The notes under the pieces are model-generated. The model ran no database searches. It saw only the letters and a list, made by a program, of their open reading frames with translations, and was not told the DNA's origin. Below are positions 1 through 5,947 of a DNA stretch of 13,561 nucleotides, in pieces. The stretch's first letter is position 1, and every line of letters begins with the position of its first letter. Source of the stretch: Desulfobacterales bacterium (lineage in GTDB: Bacteria > Desulfobacterota > Desulfobacteria > Desulfobacterales > JAHEIW01); the NCBI GenBank assembly GCA_030145015.1, contig JAQYWI010000152.1, positions 1-13,561 of the forward strand, read 5' to 3'. The translations under genes and the position numbers were made by a program.

Positions 1-174
1 CTCAACCATATCACCGAAAACAACTGCTGTTCGCGCTTCAATGATTGCTAACACACTACCGTGTATGCTCGGGCACACGACTTTTGATCCGCCCCGCGCC
101 TTTTGAGCACCTTGAAATATTAAGATCTGGTGCGAAATCCCGTATTTTACGGGGCCCTGAACCCTGATCCACAT
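1..174 (-). other. Unrecognised open frame running off the left edge
   Basis: On the minus strand an ATG at 174 opens a frame of 58 codons that is still open at base 1. An in-frame stop lies just upstream at 211-213. I see no good Shine-Dalgarno sequence and do not recognise the product. The segment KVVCPSIHG...IIEARTAVVFGD loosely recalls the CP..HG...I.EG rhythm of PAAR-like proteins, but the spacing is off by one and I would not name it on that basis. In many bacteria fabF follows acpP. No FabF N-terminus (VVVTG.G.VTPLG) is visible here in any minus-strand frame. A short plus-strand frame (2-109, ending TGA) overlaps it, so neither may be real. The stretch also has a small perfect hairpin, CCCGTA-TTT-TACGGG, at 139-153 without a clear T tract. 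Confidence 0.2.
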
Positions 175-262
175 TTTTGAGATAGGTTTTAACAAAATCT
201 GCAAACACGGTTACACGGTTTCATGCCCGTTAAATGCCAAAAAAAATTTAGAAGCTATCTGC

Positions 263-490
263 TTACTGTTTGTGAATATAATCAATGGCATCCTTAACGG
301 TTGTAATTTGCTCGGCATCCTCATCTGAAATGTCGGTGTCAAACTCCTCTTCCATGGACATAATCAACTCAACAAGATCAAGTGAATCTGCTCCCAAATC
401 ATCTACGAACGAAGCTTCAGGAACAACTTCTTCCAAGTCAACACTGAGTTTTTCGGCAATGATCTTTTTTACTTGCTCCTCAACAGACAT
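263..490 (-). CDS. acpP: Acyl carrier protein AcpP
   Basis: This 75-residue acidic protein is the acyl carrier of type II fatty acid synthesis in the cytosol. It carries growing acyl chains as thioesters on 4'-phosphopantetheine. The attachment site is visible as DSL within [11 protein letters not shown], with Ser36 as the modified residue, and the length and four-helix pattern match bacterial ACPs closely. Helix II reads MSMEEEF where many ACPs have MALEEEF. The ATG at 490 has a strong AAGGAGG at 499-505 with 8 nt spacing. It is the last recognised gene of the minus-strand line rpmF, acyl-CoA dehydrogenase, fabG, acpP. The 230-nt gap to fabG, filled with REP-like hairpins, leaves room for separate control. 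Downstream on the minus strand there is a run of eight T (about 240-247) but no convincing terminator stem. Confidence 0.96.
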   Translation of the reverse strand: MSVEEQVKKIIAEKLSVDLEEVVPEASFVDDLGADSLDLVELIMSMEEEFDTDISDEDAEQITTVKDAIDYIHKQ

Positions 491-560
491 TAGATTTTCC
501 TCCTTACGCGGTCAAAAATAATTTTAATTAACCCGTGTTTTCACGTTAACAATTCTATAT

Positions 561-658
561 TCGTGGCTGGAAGCCACTCCCACCAATATTAATAATCAAA
601 ATGCTGTTCTCAATCTGTTTATCAAGATAACTGGTGCGGGAGCGGCATCCTGCCGCGA
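561..658. repeat. Inverted pair of REP-like hairpins (REPIN-like) between fabG and acpP
   Basis: Two related elements face each other in the 491-720 gap. The left copy (561-584) contains the hairpin GTGGCT-GGA-AGCCAC at 563-577. The right copy (633-658) contains GCGGCA-TCC-TGCCGC at 642-656. Read in the same orientation both have the form GGTG(c)GGGAG-stem-TCC-stem-CGA with the same TCC loop. Stem differences are paired (C:G to T:A, A:T to T:A), so base pairing is kept. The layout is that of a REP doublet, or REPIN, as known from Pseudomonas and enterobacteria. Those are moved by RAYT transposases of the IS200/IS605 (Y1) type, and no such gene is in the window. In the transcript it could act as an attenuator or mRNA stabiliser between fabG and acpP; that is inference. 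Confidence 0.7.
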
Positions 659-720
659 ATCGGTTTTCTCATTCCCGCAACGCCGTATTCGGTCAAAAGA
701 TGGCCGTTTTAAAGCCAGTT

Positions 721-1452
721 TTACATGTACATCCCGCCCGTGACGTGTACCACCTGACCGGTGATGTAAGCCGCCTGGTCTGATGCCAGGAATGTAATGG
801 CATCGGCAACATCCTGGGGGGTACCGGCTCTTTGTAAGGGTACCATGCTGAGCATGAATGCTTTGACTTTATCGGACAGTACGGCTGTCATATCCGTTTC
901 TATAAAACCCGGCGCAACGGCGTTTACCGTAATGCCTCTGGCACCGAGTTCCTTGGCCACCGTTTTGGTAAGACCAATCATACCGGCTTTTGAAGCCACA
1001 TAATTGGCCTGCCCGACATTGCCCATTACCCCTACCACCGAGGCCAGATTGATAATCCTGCCGGAACGCTGCTTGACCATTATTTTAGAAACTGCTTTGA
1101 TGCAGTTAAATGCGCTTTTCAGGTTGACGCTGATCACCGCATCCCAGTCTTCTTCTTTCATGCGCATGATCAGACTGTCACGCGTGATCCCGGCATTGTT
1201 AACCAGCACGTCAATTTGCCCGTATTTATCAAAAACACCCTCTACCCAGTTTGACACGGCCGTAGTGCTGGCAACGTCTACCTGTTCGAAAGAGGCTTCG
1301 GGGCCCAGCGCCTTGGCTGCGGCTTCTCCGGCTTCCGGGTTGACGTCGCAAATCGCGATCCTGGCGCCTTCCCCTGCAAAGTTTTCGGCGGTGACCCGAC
1401 CGATTCCAGCTGCCCCTCCGGTAACCATCACCACTTTATTTTCGAATCGCAA
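721..1452 (-). CDS. fabG: 3-oxoacyl-ACP reductase FabG (SDR family, NAD-type Asp)
   Basis: FabG reduces 3-oxoacyl-ACP to (R)-3-hydroxyacyl-ACP in fatty acid elongation. The 243-residue protein is a classical short-chain dehydrogenase/reductase. It has the cofactor motif TGGAAGIG at 11-18, NNAG at 85-88, and the catalytic tetrad Asn110, Ser138, Tyr151 and Lys155 (YVASK). The C-terminal part GITVNAVAPGFIETDMT is FabG-like and the length is typical. Strand beta-2 ends in Asp36 (AICDVN). In SDRs this generally favours NAD(H) by binding the adenosine ribose hydroxyls, whereas E. coli FabG uses NADPH. The start is TTG, not ATG, chosen because AAGGAGG lies 5 nt upstream. Upstream is the acyl-CoA dehydrogenase (55-nt gap) and downstream acpP. 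The genome context supports FabG, but a 3-hydroxyacyl-CoA dehydrogenase role cannot be excluded. Confidence 0.93.
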   Translation of the reverse strand: MRFENKVVMVTGGAAGIGRVTAENFAGEGARIAICDVNPEAGEAAAKALGPEASFEQVDVASTTAVSNWVEGVFDKYGQIDVLVNNAGITRDSLIMRMKEEDWDAVISVNLKSAFNCIKAVSKIMVKQRSGRIINLASVVGVMGNVGQANYVASKAGMIGLTKTVAKELGARGITVNAVAPGFIETDMTAVLSDKVKAFMLSMVPLQRAGTPQDVADAITFLASDQAAYITGQVVHVTGGMYM

Positions 1453-1457
1453 GTTTG

Positions 1458-1464
1458 CCTCCTT
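1458..1464 (-). promoter_or_regulatory. Strong Shine-Dalgarno that fixes the fabG TTG start
   Basis: The minus strand reads AAGGAGG followed by CAAAC and then TTG CGA TTC GAA. The near-perfect anti-SD match at 5 nt spacing, and the fit of MRFENKVVMVTGG to the SDR N-terminus, make TTG at 1452-1450 the start. A weak start codon combined with a maximal SD is a common way to tune yield. Confidence 0.85.
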
Positions 1465-1507
1465 TCACGCCACAATATACCTAAAATGAGCTCAATTTAG
1501 GTAATGG

Positions 1508-3175
1508 TTAGCGATTAAATATAATGTCAGCTGCACGGTTCATGTCCGCAATGATGTTCTGATAGCTGTCCGCCAGTGCTGCGTGCGATGCTTCCGCCAG
1601 AAAGGCCGATATCTGCTCGGGATCAAAAACGCCGGAACCGCGCAAAATTTTTAAGATATTAGCGGATACCAGCTCGGCAGTTTCATGGGCGAACAGTCGT
1701 GAGAAAATGCATGTTTTCTCGGCTTCCGCATTATTTTCGCCGCTGACAGCAGCAGCCTTCCGCGCCAGGCTGGCAGCCACCTCCACATGCTCCATCATGT
1801 CGGCCAGAGCAAACATGACATACTGTTCACGGGTCAGCTGATTATCGTTGACCCAAAAAATGGTTTTGTTTAATGCGCGCGCCGCCAGACCGATATAGCG
1901 GCAGCCGGCATCGCCGCACTGTGCTTCGAGTTTATCCATTTGTTCGGCCAGACCCTCGTAAAAGGCCCCTTTTGTTTTACGCGTTTTCTTCCAGCGAAAG
2001 GTACTGATGATGTTTTGCTGAATTTCACTGGTGCCCTCGTAAATACAGGTGATTTTGACATCTCTTTTAATTTTTTCAACGCCATACTCGGTGATATATC
2101 CATATCCGCCTAAGGCCTGCATGGCATCACCGGCAGCTTTATCGGCGGATTCGGTTGCAAAAAGCTTGGCTATGGAACCCTCGACTTCAAGGTCTTTCTC
2201 GCCGGCATCCAATCTTAAGGCCACCTCATCAATATACGTTGCCGCCGCTGTCAGCCGAACGGCATGCGGTACAACCAGCTTGTGGGTGTAACCCTGTTTT
2301 TCCGATAGCGGCGTTTTGAATTGAATCCGTTCCTGGGCATACGGGATGACGATATCCAGGGCAGCTTCGCCGCCGCCAAGCGCCATGGAAGCCACCATCA
2401 GTCGGGTATACCCGAATACCTTGCTGGCCTGTTTGAACCCCTGCCCGGTGACACCGCCAATGATGTTTTCCACCGGCACAAAAGCATCGGTAAATGTCAG
2501 CGGCGACGTATTTGAGGCACGGATTCCATGCTTTTCTTCACCCTTTCCGCGAATATACCCCTCCGTGTCTTTTTCAACGATAAAAAAGGTCGCCCCCTCG
2601 GGGGTGTTGGCCAGCAGGGTGATGAATTCTGCGTATCCACCCGTGGAAATAAATTGTTTGGCGCCGTTGATCTTATATCCGGTGATTTCTCCAGCATCAT
2701 TTAAAACCGGATCGGCCTTGGTTTTTATCGAAACCACATTGCTGCCGGCATCCGGTTCGGTTACCGCGTAAGCCACAAGGGCTTCTCCAGTGGCGATTTT
2801 CCCAAGCCATTTTTGTTTTTGCGCTTCGGTGCCCCCGACAATGATCGGATCCGCACCCAGCTGAATCGCAAAAAATGCTGTGGTGATGCCCAAACATATT
2901 TTGGCCATTTCTCGGGTAATGGCACAGCTGTCACGCGCTCCGCCACCCAAACCGCCATATTTTTCAGGGATCATCAAAAGCTGCAGTCCGATCTCCGGAC
3001 CCAGCATTTCGCGGATGGTATCTTCGGGGAATATCTCCTCGCGATCATATTCAGAAATTTTTTCCGGTGTCAGAAGTCGCTTTTTAAGTTGCCCCACCGT
3101 ATCCAGAACCATCTGCCTGGATTCTTGATCCAGTCCGTATAAATCGGTTTCCGCGGGTGTCGTATTTGAAGCCAT
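1508..3175 (-). CDS. Acyl-CoA dehydrogenase, long form (555 aa)
   Basis: This is a FAD-dependent acyl-CoA dehydrogenase, expected to oxidise acyl-CoA to trans-2-enoyl-CoA, or the reverse, with electrons passed to ETF. Visible landmarks are AYAVTEPDAGSN at 135-146 (family signature 1, with Asn where Asp is usual) and QERIQF at 281-286 (FAD contact). QALGGYGY at 353-360 follows, then IYEGTSEIQQNII at 378-390 with Glu380 as the probable catalytic base. About 155 residues follow the usual end of the fold, as in the longer ACAD subgroups with an extra C-terminal helical domain. The start at 3175 is preceded by AAGGA at 9 nt spacing. An open frame extends upstream to 3325, but it overlaps rpmF and lacks family similarity, so it was not used. 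It sits 43 nt after rpmF and 55 nt before fabG, where plsX, fabH and fabD often stand. The substrate cannot be read from sequence. Confidence 0.9.
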   Translation of the reverse strand: MASNTTPAETDLYGLDQESRQMVLDTVGQLKKRLLTPEKISEYDREEIFPEDTIREMLGPEIGLQLLMIPEKYGGLGGGARDSCAITREMAKICLGITTAFFAIQLGADPIIVGGTEAQKQKWLGKIATGEALVAYAVTEPDAGSNVVSIKTKADPVLNDAGEITGYKINGAKQFISTGGYAEFITLLANTPEGATFFIVEKDTEGYIRGKGEEKHGIRASNTSPLTFTDAFVPVENIIGGVTGQGFKQASKVFGYTRLMVASMALGGGEAALDIVIPYAQERIQFKTPLSEKQGYTHKLVVPHAVRLTAAATYIDEVALRLDAGEKDLEVEGSIAKLFATESADKAAGDAMQALGGYGYITEYGVEKIKRDVKITCIYEGTSEIQQNIISTFRWKKTRKTKGAFYEGLAEQMDKLEAQCGDAGCRYIGLAARALNKTIFWVNDNQLTREQYVMFALADMMEHVEVAASLARKAAAVSGENNAEAEKTCIFSRLFAHETAELVSANILKILRGSGVFDPEQISAFLAEASHAALADSYQNIIADMNRAADIIFNR

Positions 3176-3218
3176 TGAATGTAATCCTTTTGGTAATGTT
3201 GGGTGATGGAATAGAAGA

Positions 3219-3401
3219 TTAGTCTTCTTCGGTTTCGATAACCTTGCGGCCCCGATAATGACCACAACTGGGGCAGGCATGGTGGGGGAGGGTGGCTTCG
3301 CCACACTCCGGACAAGTTGACACATTTGGTGCGGTAGTTTTCTGGTGGGTCCGGCGTTTATCGCGCTTTGATTTTGATTTCTTCCGTTTCGGAACTGCCA
3401 T
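3219..3401 (-). CDS. rpmF: 50S ribosomal protein L32
   Basis: This 60-residue basic protein of the large ribosomal subunit begins [17 protein letters not shown], as bL32 proteins do. It holds a zinc ribbon: CPEC at 30-33 and CPSC at 43-46, followed by GHYRGRKVI. All four cysteines are present, so it is the zinc-binding form. AGGAG stands 7 nt before the ATG. It leads the minus-strand gene line, and rpmF upstream of fatty acid genes is a widely conserved arrangement, thought to tie membrane lipid supply to ribosome production. Confidence 0.96.
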   Translation of the reverse strand: MAVPKRKKSKSKRDKRRTHQKTTAPNVSTCPECGEATLPHHACPSCGHYRGRKVIETEED

Positions 3402-3469
3402 AAGTAATCTCCTAACTATATGAGTTTTATATATATTTAAATTTTTCAGCCTAGATTAAGGGTGCGCAT

Positions 3470-3498
3470 CTAGTAATTTATCTTGAAACGATTGTCAA
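3470..3498 (-). promoter_or_regulatory. Possible sigma-70 promoter for the rpmF line
   Basis: The minus strand has a perfect -35 hexamer TTGACA at 3498-3493. After a 17-nt spacer comes TACTAG, only a half match to TATAAT. It lies about 70-100 nt before the rpmF ATG. The -35 and the position are good and the -10 is poor, so this is a candidate only. Confidence 0.35.
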
Positions 3499-3601
3499 GT
3501 ATTTTCCGCGCTTTTTTCCGATATGTCCTCTTGTACTCGGCAATCTTCTGTGTTATGGAAATCTACCGCACCCGCAGTGACAATCATATCTTTATAACTA
3601 T

Positions 3602-3616
3602 TTAGAATTATTCTAA
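3602..3616. promoter_or_regulatory. 7-1-7 palindrome resembling a PerR/Fur box
   Basis: TTAGAATTATTCTAA is a perfect inverted repeat of 7 nt around one base. It matches the Bacillus-type Per box consensus TTATAATNATTATAA at all but one symmetric pair. No peroxide or iron gene lies within 280 nt downstream, so a regulator bound here would have to act on gltX or on an unseen small RNA. AT-rich DNA yields such palindromes by chance fairly often. Confidence 0.25.
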
Positions 3617-3727
3617 TTATATAAAAATACGTGAGGCTCTATGACACGTTTTAAACTTGATACTTTCGATTAATGGCAGATCGTAACGAATGCACGGCGA
3701 ACTAATAAAATTCCTTGTGAAGCTAGG

Positions 3728-3757
3728 TTTACTTATTAAATTATAAGATTAGATAAT
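3728..3757 (+). promoter_or_regulatory. Possible gltX promoter
   Basis: TTTACT (4 of 6 to TTGACA), an 18-nt spacer and GATAAT (5 of 6 to TATAAT) stand about 145 nt upstream of the gltX ATG. The region is very AT-rich, so other matches exist; this is the best one I found. Confidence 0.3.
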
Positions 3758-3900
3758 TGTAAGTATATTAATTCATATTGTTAATTTGTCAACAAATCAA
3801 AATCTTATGGGAATATATCCATTATTCGGGTTGTAAGCATTACTTAACAATTTACTTGTTGAATAACCCGGCTAAAACAAAGGTGATTGGTAAAAAACTC

Positions 3901-5319
3901 ATGGAAATGAAAAATGAAACGATTGTGACACGTTTTCCGCCCAGCCCTACGGGCTACCTGCATGTCGGCAATGCCCGTACCGCTGTTTTTAACTGGCTAT
4001 ACGCCCGCCGCATGCAAGGAAAATTTATTTTACGCATAGAGGACACAGACACCGAGCGCTCAAGCCAGGCGGCCATTGATGCAATTTTTGAAGCGCTTGA
4101 ATGGCTGGGCATTGACTGGGATGAGGGTCCCTATTATCAAACGCAACGCCTGGAAATATACAACAGCTATTTAGGACGCTTGATCGATTCAGGCCAGGCC
4201 TATTATTGCACCTGCTCACCTGAAGCGCTAGAGTCCATGCGTCAAAAAGCCATGGCCAGCGGGGGCAAACCGAAATATGACGGCACCTGCCGCAATAAAG
4301 GACTGTCCAGAATTGAAGGTGCCGTGGTACGCCTTAAAGCCCCTTTGAGCGGGACGACCATCGTCGAAGATGTGATCAAAGGCAATATTGTATTTCAAAA
4401 TGAGGAGCTGGATGATTTTATCCTGTGTCGCAGCGACGGCATCCCGACCTATAACTATGCCGTGGTGATCGATGATATGACCATGCATGTAAACACCGTC
4501 ATCCGCGGCGATGATCACGTCATGAACACCCCCAAACAAATCCGCATCTACAAGGCGCTGGATTGTCCGCTGCCGGTGTTTGGCCATGTCCCCATGGTCC
4601 TGGGAACCGACAAAAGCCGCTTCAGCAAACGCCATGGAGCCGTGTCCGTGTCAGCTTACAGGGATATGGGATACCTGCCGGATGCCATGCTCAATTATCT
4701 GGTCCGGCTGGGCTGGTCCCACGGCGATCAGGAATTTTTTACGCGTCAGGAACTGATCGAGGTGTTTGATCTGGAACACATCGGGCGCTCCGCCGGGGTA
4801 TTCGATCCGGAAAAACTCCTGTCACTCAATGCCGATCATATTCGGGCCACTCCCCCTGAAAAACTCGTGGAGCCTCTTAACCCCTTTTTAAAACACCGCG
4901 GCATAGAGGTTGAGGACAGCGATCTTCTGATAAAGGTCATCGAGACCCTGCACGCCCGCAGCAAAACATTGGAAGAAATGGCTGAAATTTCTTTGTTTTA
5001 TTTTGTTGATGATATCGGCTATGAAGAAAAGGCAGCCAAAAAATTTCTTAAACCGACGGTGCTTGAAGCCTTAAAACTCTTGCTCGATCAATTTGAGATT
5101 CTGGATGACTTCTCGGAAGAAAATTTGGAAAGCGCATTTAAGGCCGTGATGGATCAAACGGGCCTCAAGCTGGGAAAAATTGCCCAGCCCGTACGGGTGG
5201 CGTTGACCGGCAAAACCGCCAGCCCCGGTATTTTTGAGGTTACCGCCATCCTGGGCAAGGATAAGGTCGTTTCAAGACTAAAAAAGGCTATCCGGTTTAT
5301 TAACGCAAGGCCTTCATAA
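3901..5319 (+). CDS. gltX: Glutamyl-tRNA synthetase
   Basis: This is a class I aminoacyl-tRNA synthetase that attaches glutamate to tRNA-Glu and, in organisms lacking GlnRS, often also to tRNA-Gln. The 472 residues match the usual GluRS length. PPSPTGYLHVGNARTA at 13-28 contains the HIGH-type motif (HVGN). KSRFSKRHG at 238-246 is the KMSKS-type loop. The C-terminal anticodon-binding part ends GKIAQPVRVALTGKTASPGIFE, typical for the family. In the SWIM-like zinc site three ligands are kept (Cys103, Cys105, Cys130, same spacing as E. coli C98/C100/C125), but the fourth, His in E. coli, is Asn132. The ATG at 3901 fits the family N-terminus; AAAGGTGA lies upstream at a rather long 14 nt, and the ATG at 3907 is an alternative. 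A large inverted repeat follows the stop, then tRNA-Gln. Confidence 0.95.
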   Translation: MEMKNETIVTRFPPSPTGYLHVGNARTAVFNWLYARRMQGKFILRIEDTDTERSSQAAIDAIFEALEWLGIDWDEGPYYQTQRLEIYNSYLGRLIDSGQAYYCTCSPEALESMRQKAMASGGKPKYDGTCRNKGLSRIEGAVVRLKAPLSGTTIVEDVIKGNIVFQNEELDDFILCRSDGIPTYNYAVVIDDMTMHVNTVIRGDDHVMNTPKQIRIYKALDCPLPVFGHVPMVLGTDKSRFSKRHGAVSVSAYRDMGYLPDAMLNYLVRLGWSHGDQEFFTRQELIEVFDLEHIGRSAGVFDPEKLLSLNADHIRATPPEKLVEPLNPFLKHRGIEVEDSDLLIKVIETLHARSKTLEEMAEISLFYFVDDIGYEEKAAKKFLKPTVLEALKLLLDQFEILDDFSEENLESAFKAVMDQTGLKLGKIAQPVRVALTGKTASPGIFEVTAILGKDKVVSRLKKAIRFINARPS

Positions 5320-5321
5320 AA

Positions 5322-5438
5322 GGTTTCAGGTGTCAGTGTTCAGGTGTCAGTAAACAGATGACAGAAGTCTAATAATCGGTTTCATCGTTCGGTTTGTAGT
5401 ATCTGTATTCTGACACCCGAAACCTGACACCTGAAACC
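5322..5438. repeat. 117-bp inverted repeat with 38-nt arms after gltX
   Basis: The arms are 5322-5359 and 5401-5438. They pair at 33 of 38 positions, with the outer 15 nt perfect (GGTTTCAGGTGTCAG and its complement). Each arm is itself made of two tandem near-copies of a TTTCAGGTGTCAG unit, so the element looks built from one short unit repeated and inverted. The 41-nt centre is 5360-5400. It begins two bases after the gltX stop and could terminate or stabilise that transcript, although no T tract follows. It could also be a small non-autonomous mobile element. Confidence 0.75.
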
Positions 5439-5479
5439 AACTTGTGGGTCCATGGCCAATTCTAAACAGAAAAATTGAC

Positions 5480-5508
5480 TTGACGGGTTGGCGGATATCG
5501 AATATTTA
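5480..5508 (+). promoter_or_regulatory. Probable tRNA-Gln promoter
   Basis: TTGACG (5 of 6) at 5480-5485, a 17-nt spacer and TATTTA at 5503-5508 stand about 20 nt before the tRNA 5' end. A second -35-like TTGACT overlaps at 5475-5480. The spacing suits a tRNA promoter; the -10 is weak. Confidence 0.4.
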
Positions 5509-5526
5509 TTGATAATAACAACCCAC

Positions 5527-5600
5527 TGAGGGATCGTCTAGCGGCAGGACGACGGGTTCTGGCCCCGTTAACCCAGGTTCGAATCCTGGTCCCTCAGCCA
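5527..5600 (+). tRNA. tRNA-Gln, anticodon CUG
   Basis: The 74-nt cloverleaf includes an encoded CCA. The acceptor stem TGAGGGA (5527-5533) pairs with TCCCTCA (5590-5596), followed by discriminator G and CCA. The anticodon stem ACGGG/CCCGT encloses TTCTGGC, giving anticodon CTG, which reads CAG (Gln). The T arm contains GGTTCGAATCC. A U1-A72 first pair is typical of bacterial tRNA-Gln. It lies 207 nt after gltX, with its own promoter-like sequence and a terminator directly behind it. Confidence 0.96.
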
Positions 5601-5609
5601 TTTCGACGC

Positions 5610-5641
5610 GAAAAGGGCCTACACCGATGTATGCCCTTTTC
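5610..5641 (+). terminator. Intrinsic terminator of the tRNA-Gln gene
   Basis: GAAAAGGGC (5610-5618) pairs with GCCCTTTTC (5633-5641). Inside, TACA/TGTA close a CCGA loop, with one C-T mismatch between the two stems. The T-rich 3' arm runs on into TTG. It begins ten bases after the CCA end. Confidence 0.75.
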
Positions 5642-5643
5642 TT

Positions 5644-5719
5644 GCTCAAGGCCTTCGGCCAGGGTGAGATACCCGTAGTTTATGAACGCGGAGAAATGGC
5701 CCTGAGCTTGTCGAAGGGC
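5644..5719. repeat. Palindromic repeat pair, including the CTTCGACAAGCTCAG family
   Basis: At 5699-5719 a hairpin GCCCT...AGGGC encloses TGAGCTTGTCG; on the minus strand it reads CCCTTCGACAAGCTCAGGGC. The same 20 nt occur exactly at 12224-12243 inside the giant peptidase gene. At 5644-5658 stands GCTCAAGGCCTTCGG, which matches 12235-12249 at 14 of 15 positions, so both halves of the coding copy are represented here in opposite orientations. I recall this hairpin family as dispersed in many environmental genomes, often inside predicted genes; that is memory and not shown here. The small frame 5627-5860 runs over it and is probably not a gene. The rest up to 5889 shows nothing clear. Confidence 0.65.
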
Positions 5720-5889
5720 GTGTCAGAAAGTCTATCAACTTTAATGCATCGCTTTATATTGGTTTTAACTAATCGATATGCCCGCCTTTTTTTAAATTCT
5801 GATACTTCAATCCGGTTCTCTTTACATTGGTGCGACAAAAGATTTGGAAAAACGCTATGACAATATGAACGTCAACAATATAACCAACC

Positions 5890-5925
5890 TTGACATAATA
5901 ATATGTACATATTAATATGTACATA
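5890..5925 (+). promoter_or_regulatory. Toxin-antitoxin promoter with twin TGTACA operators
   Basis: TTGACA (5890-5895), a 17-nt spacer and TAATAT (5913-5918) form a promoter. It is overlaid by two palindromes, ATATGTACATAT at 5901-5912 and TATGTACATA at 5916-5925, each with core TGTACA, centres 14 bp apart. E. coli YefM binds two palindromes with this same TGTACA core in its own operator (12 bp apart there). The downstream gene is a Phd/YefM protein, so autorepression by antitoxin or complex is the natural reading. One site covers the spacer and the other the end of the -10. Confidence 0.75.
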
Positions 5926-5947
5926 AATACTAGGAGGGTTAAATACC

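Larger units (their letters stand above)
3402..3900. other. AT-rich divergent intergenic region between rpmF and gltX
   Basis: No convincing gene is seen in these 499 bases. The stretch should hold the outward promoters of rpmF (minus) and gltX (plus). At 3602-3616 there is a perfect 7-1-7 palindrome TTAGAAT-T-ATTCTAA, the geometry of a Fur/PerR-family site. Shortly after it are two tiny plus-strand frames of ten codons each: 3641-3673 with a GAGG upstream, and 3673-3705 starting at an overlapping TAATG. The gltX frame can be read upstream to 3778 without a stop, but that part is AT-rich and unlike GluRS. Confidence 0.5.

Noticed and set aside
139..153. CCCGTA-TTT-TACGGG hairpin as the acpP terminator
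   Set aside because: Short stem, over 100 nt past the stop and no T tract on the minus strand.
1870..3142. Several open frames on either strand within the acyl-CoA dehydrogenase gene
   Set aside because: They are shadows of the real coding frame, with no motifs and no ribosome binding sites.
3176..3325. Upstream extension of the acyl-CoA dehydrogenase frame (50 more residues)
   Set aside because: It overlaps rpmF in another frame, does not resemble the family, and the ATG at 3175 has its own AAGGA at good spacing.
3778..3900. Upstream extension of the gltX frame
   Set aside because: AT-rich sequence unlike GluRS; the family N-terminus fits the ATG at 3901.
5322..5438. CRISPR-like array from repeated GGTGTCAG units
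   Set aside because: The units are tandem and inverted without unique spacers of even length; it is an inverted repeat, not a CRISPR.
5627..5860. 77-residue plus-strand open frame after tRNA-Gln
   Set aside because: It starts inside the terminator hairpin, crosses the palindromic repeat (read as LSLSKG), has no SD and no family resemblance.
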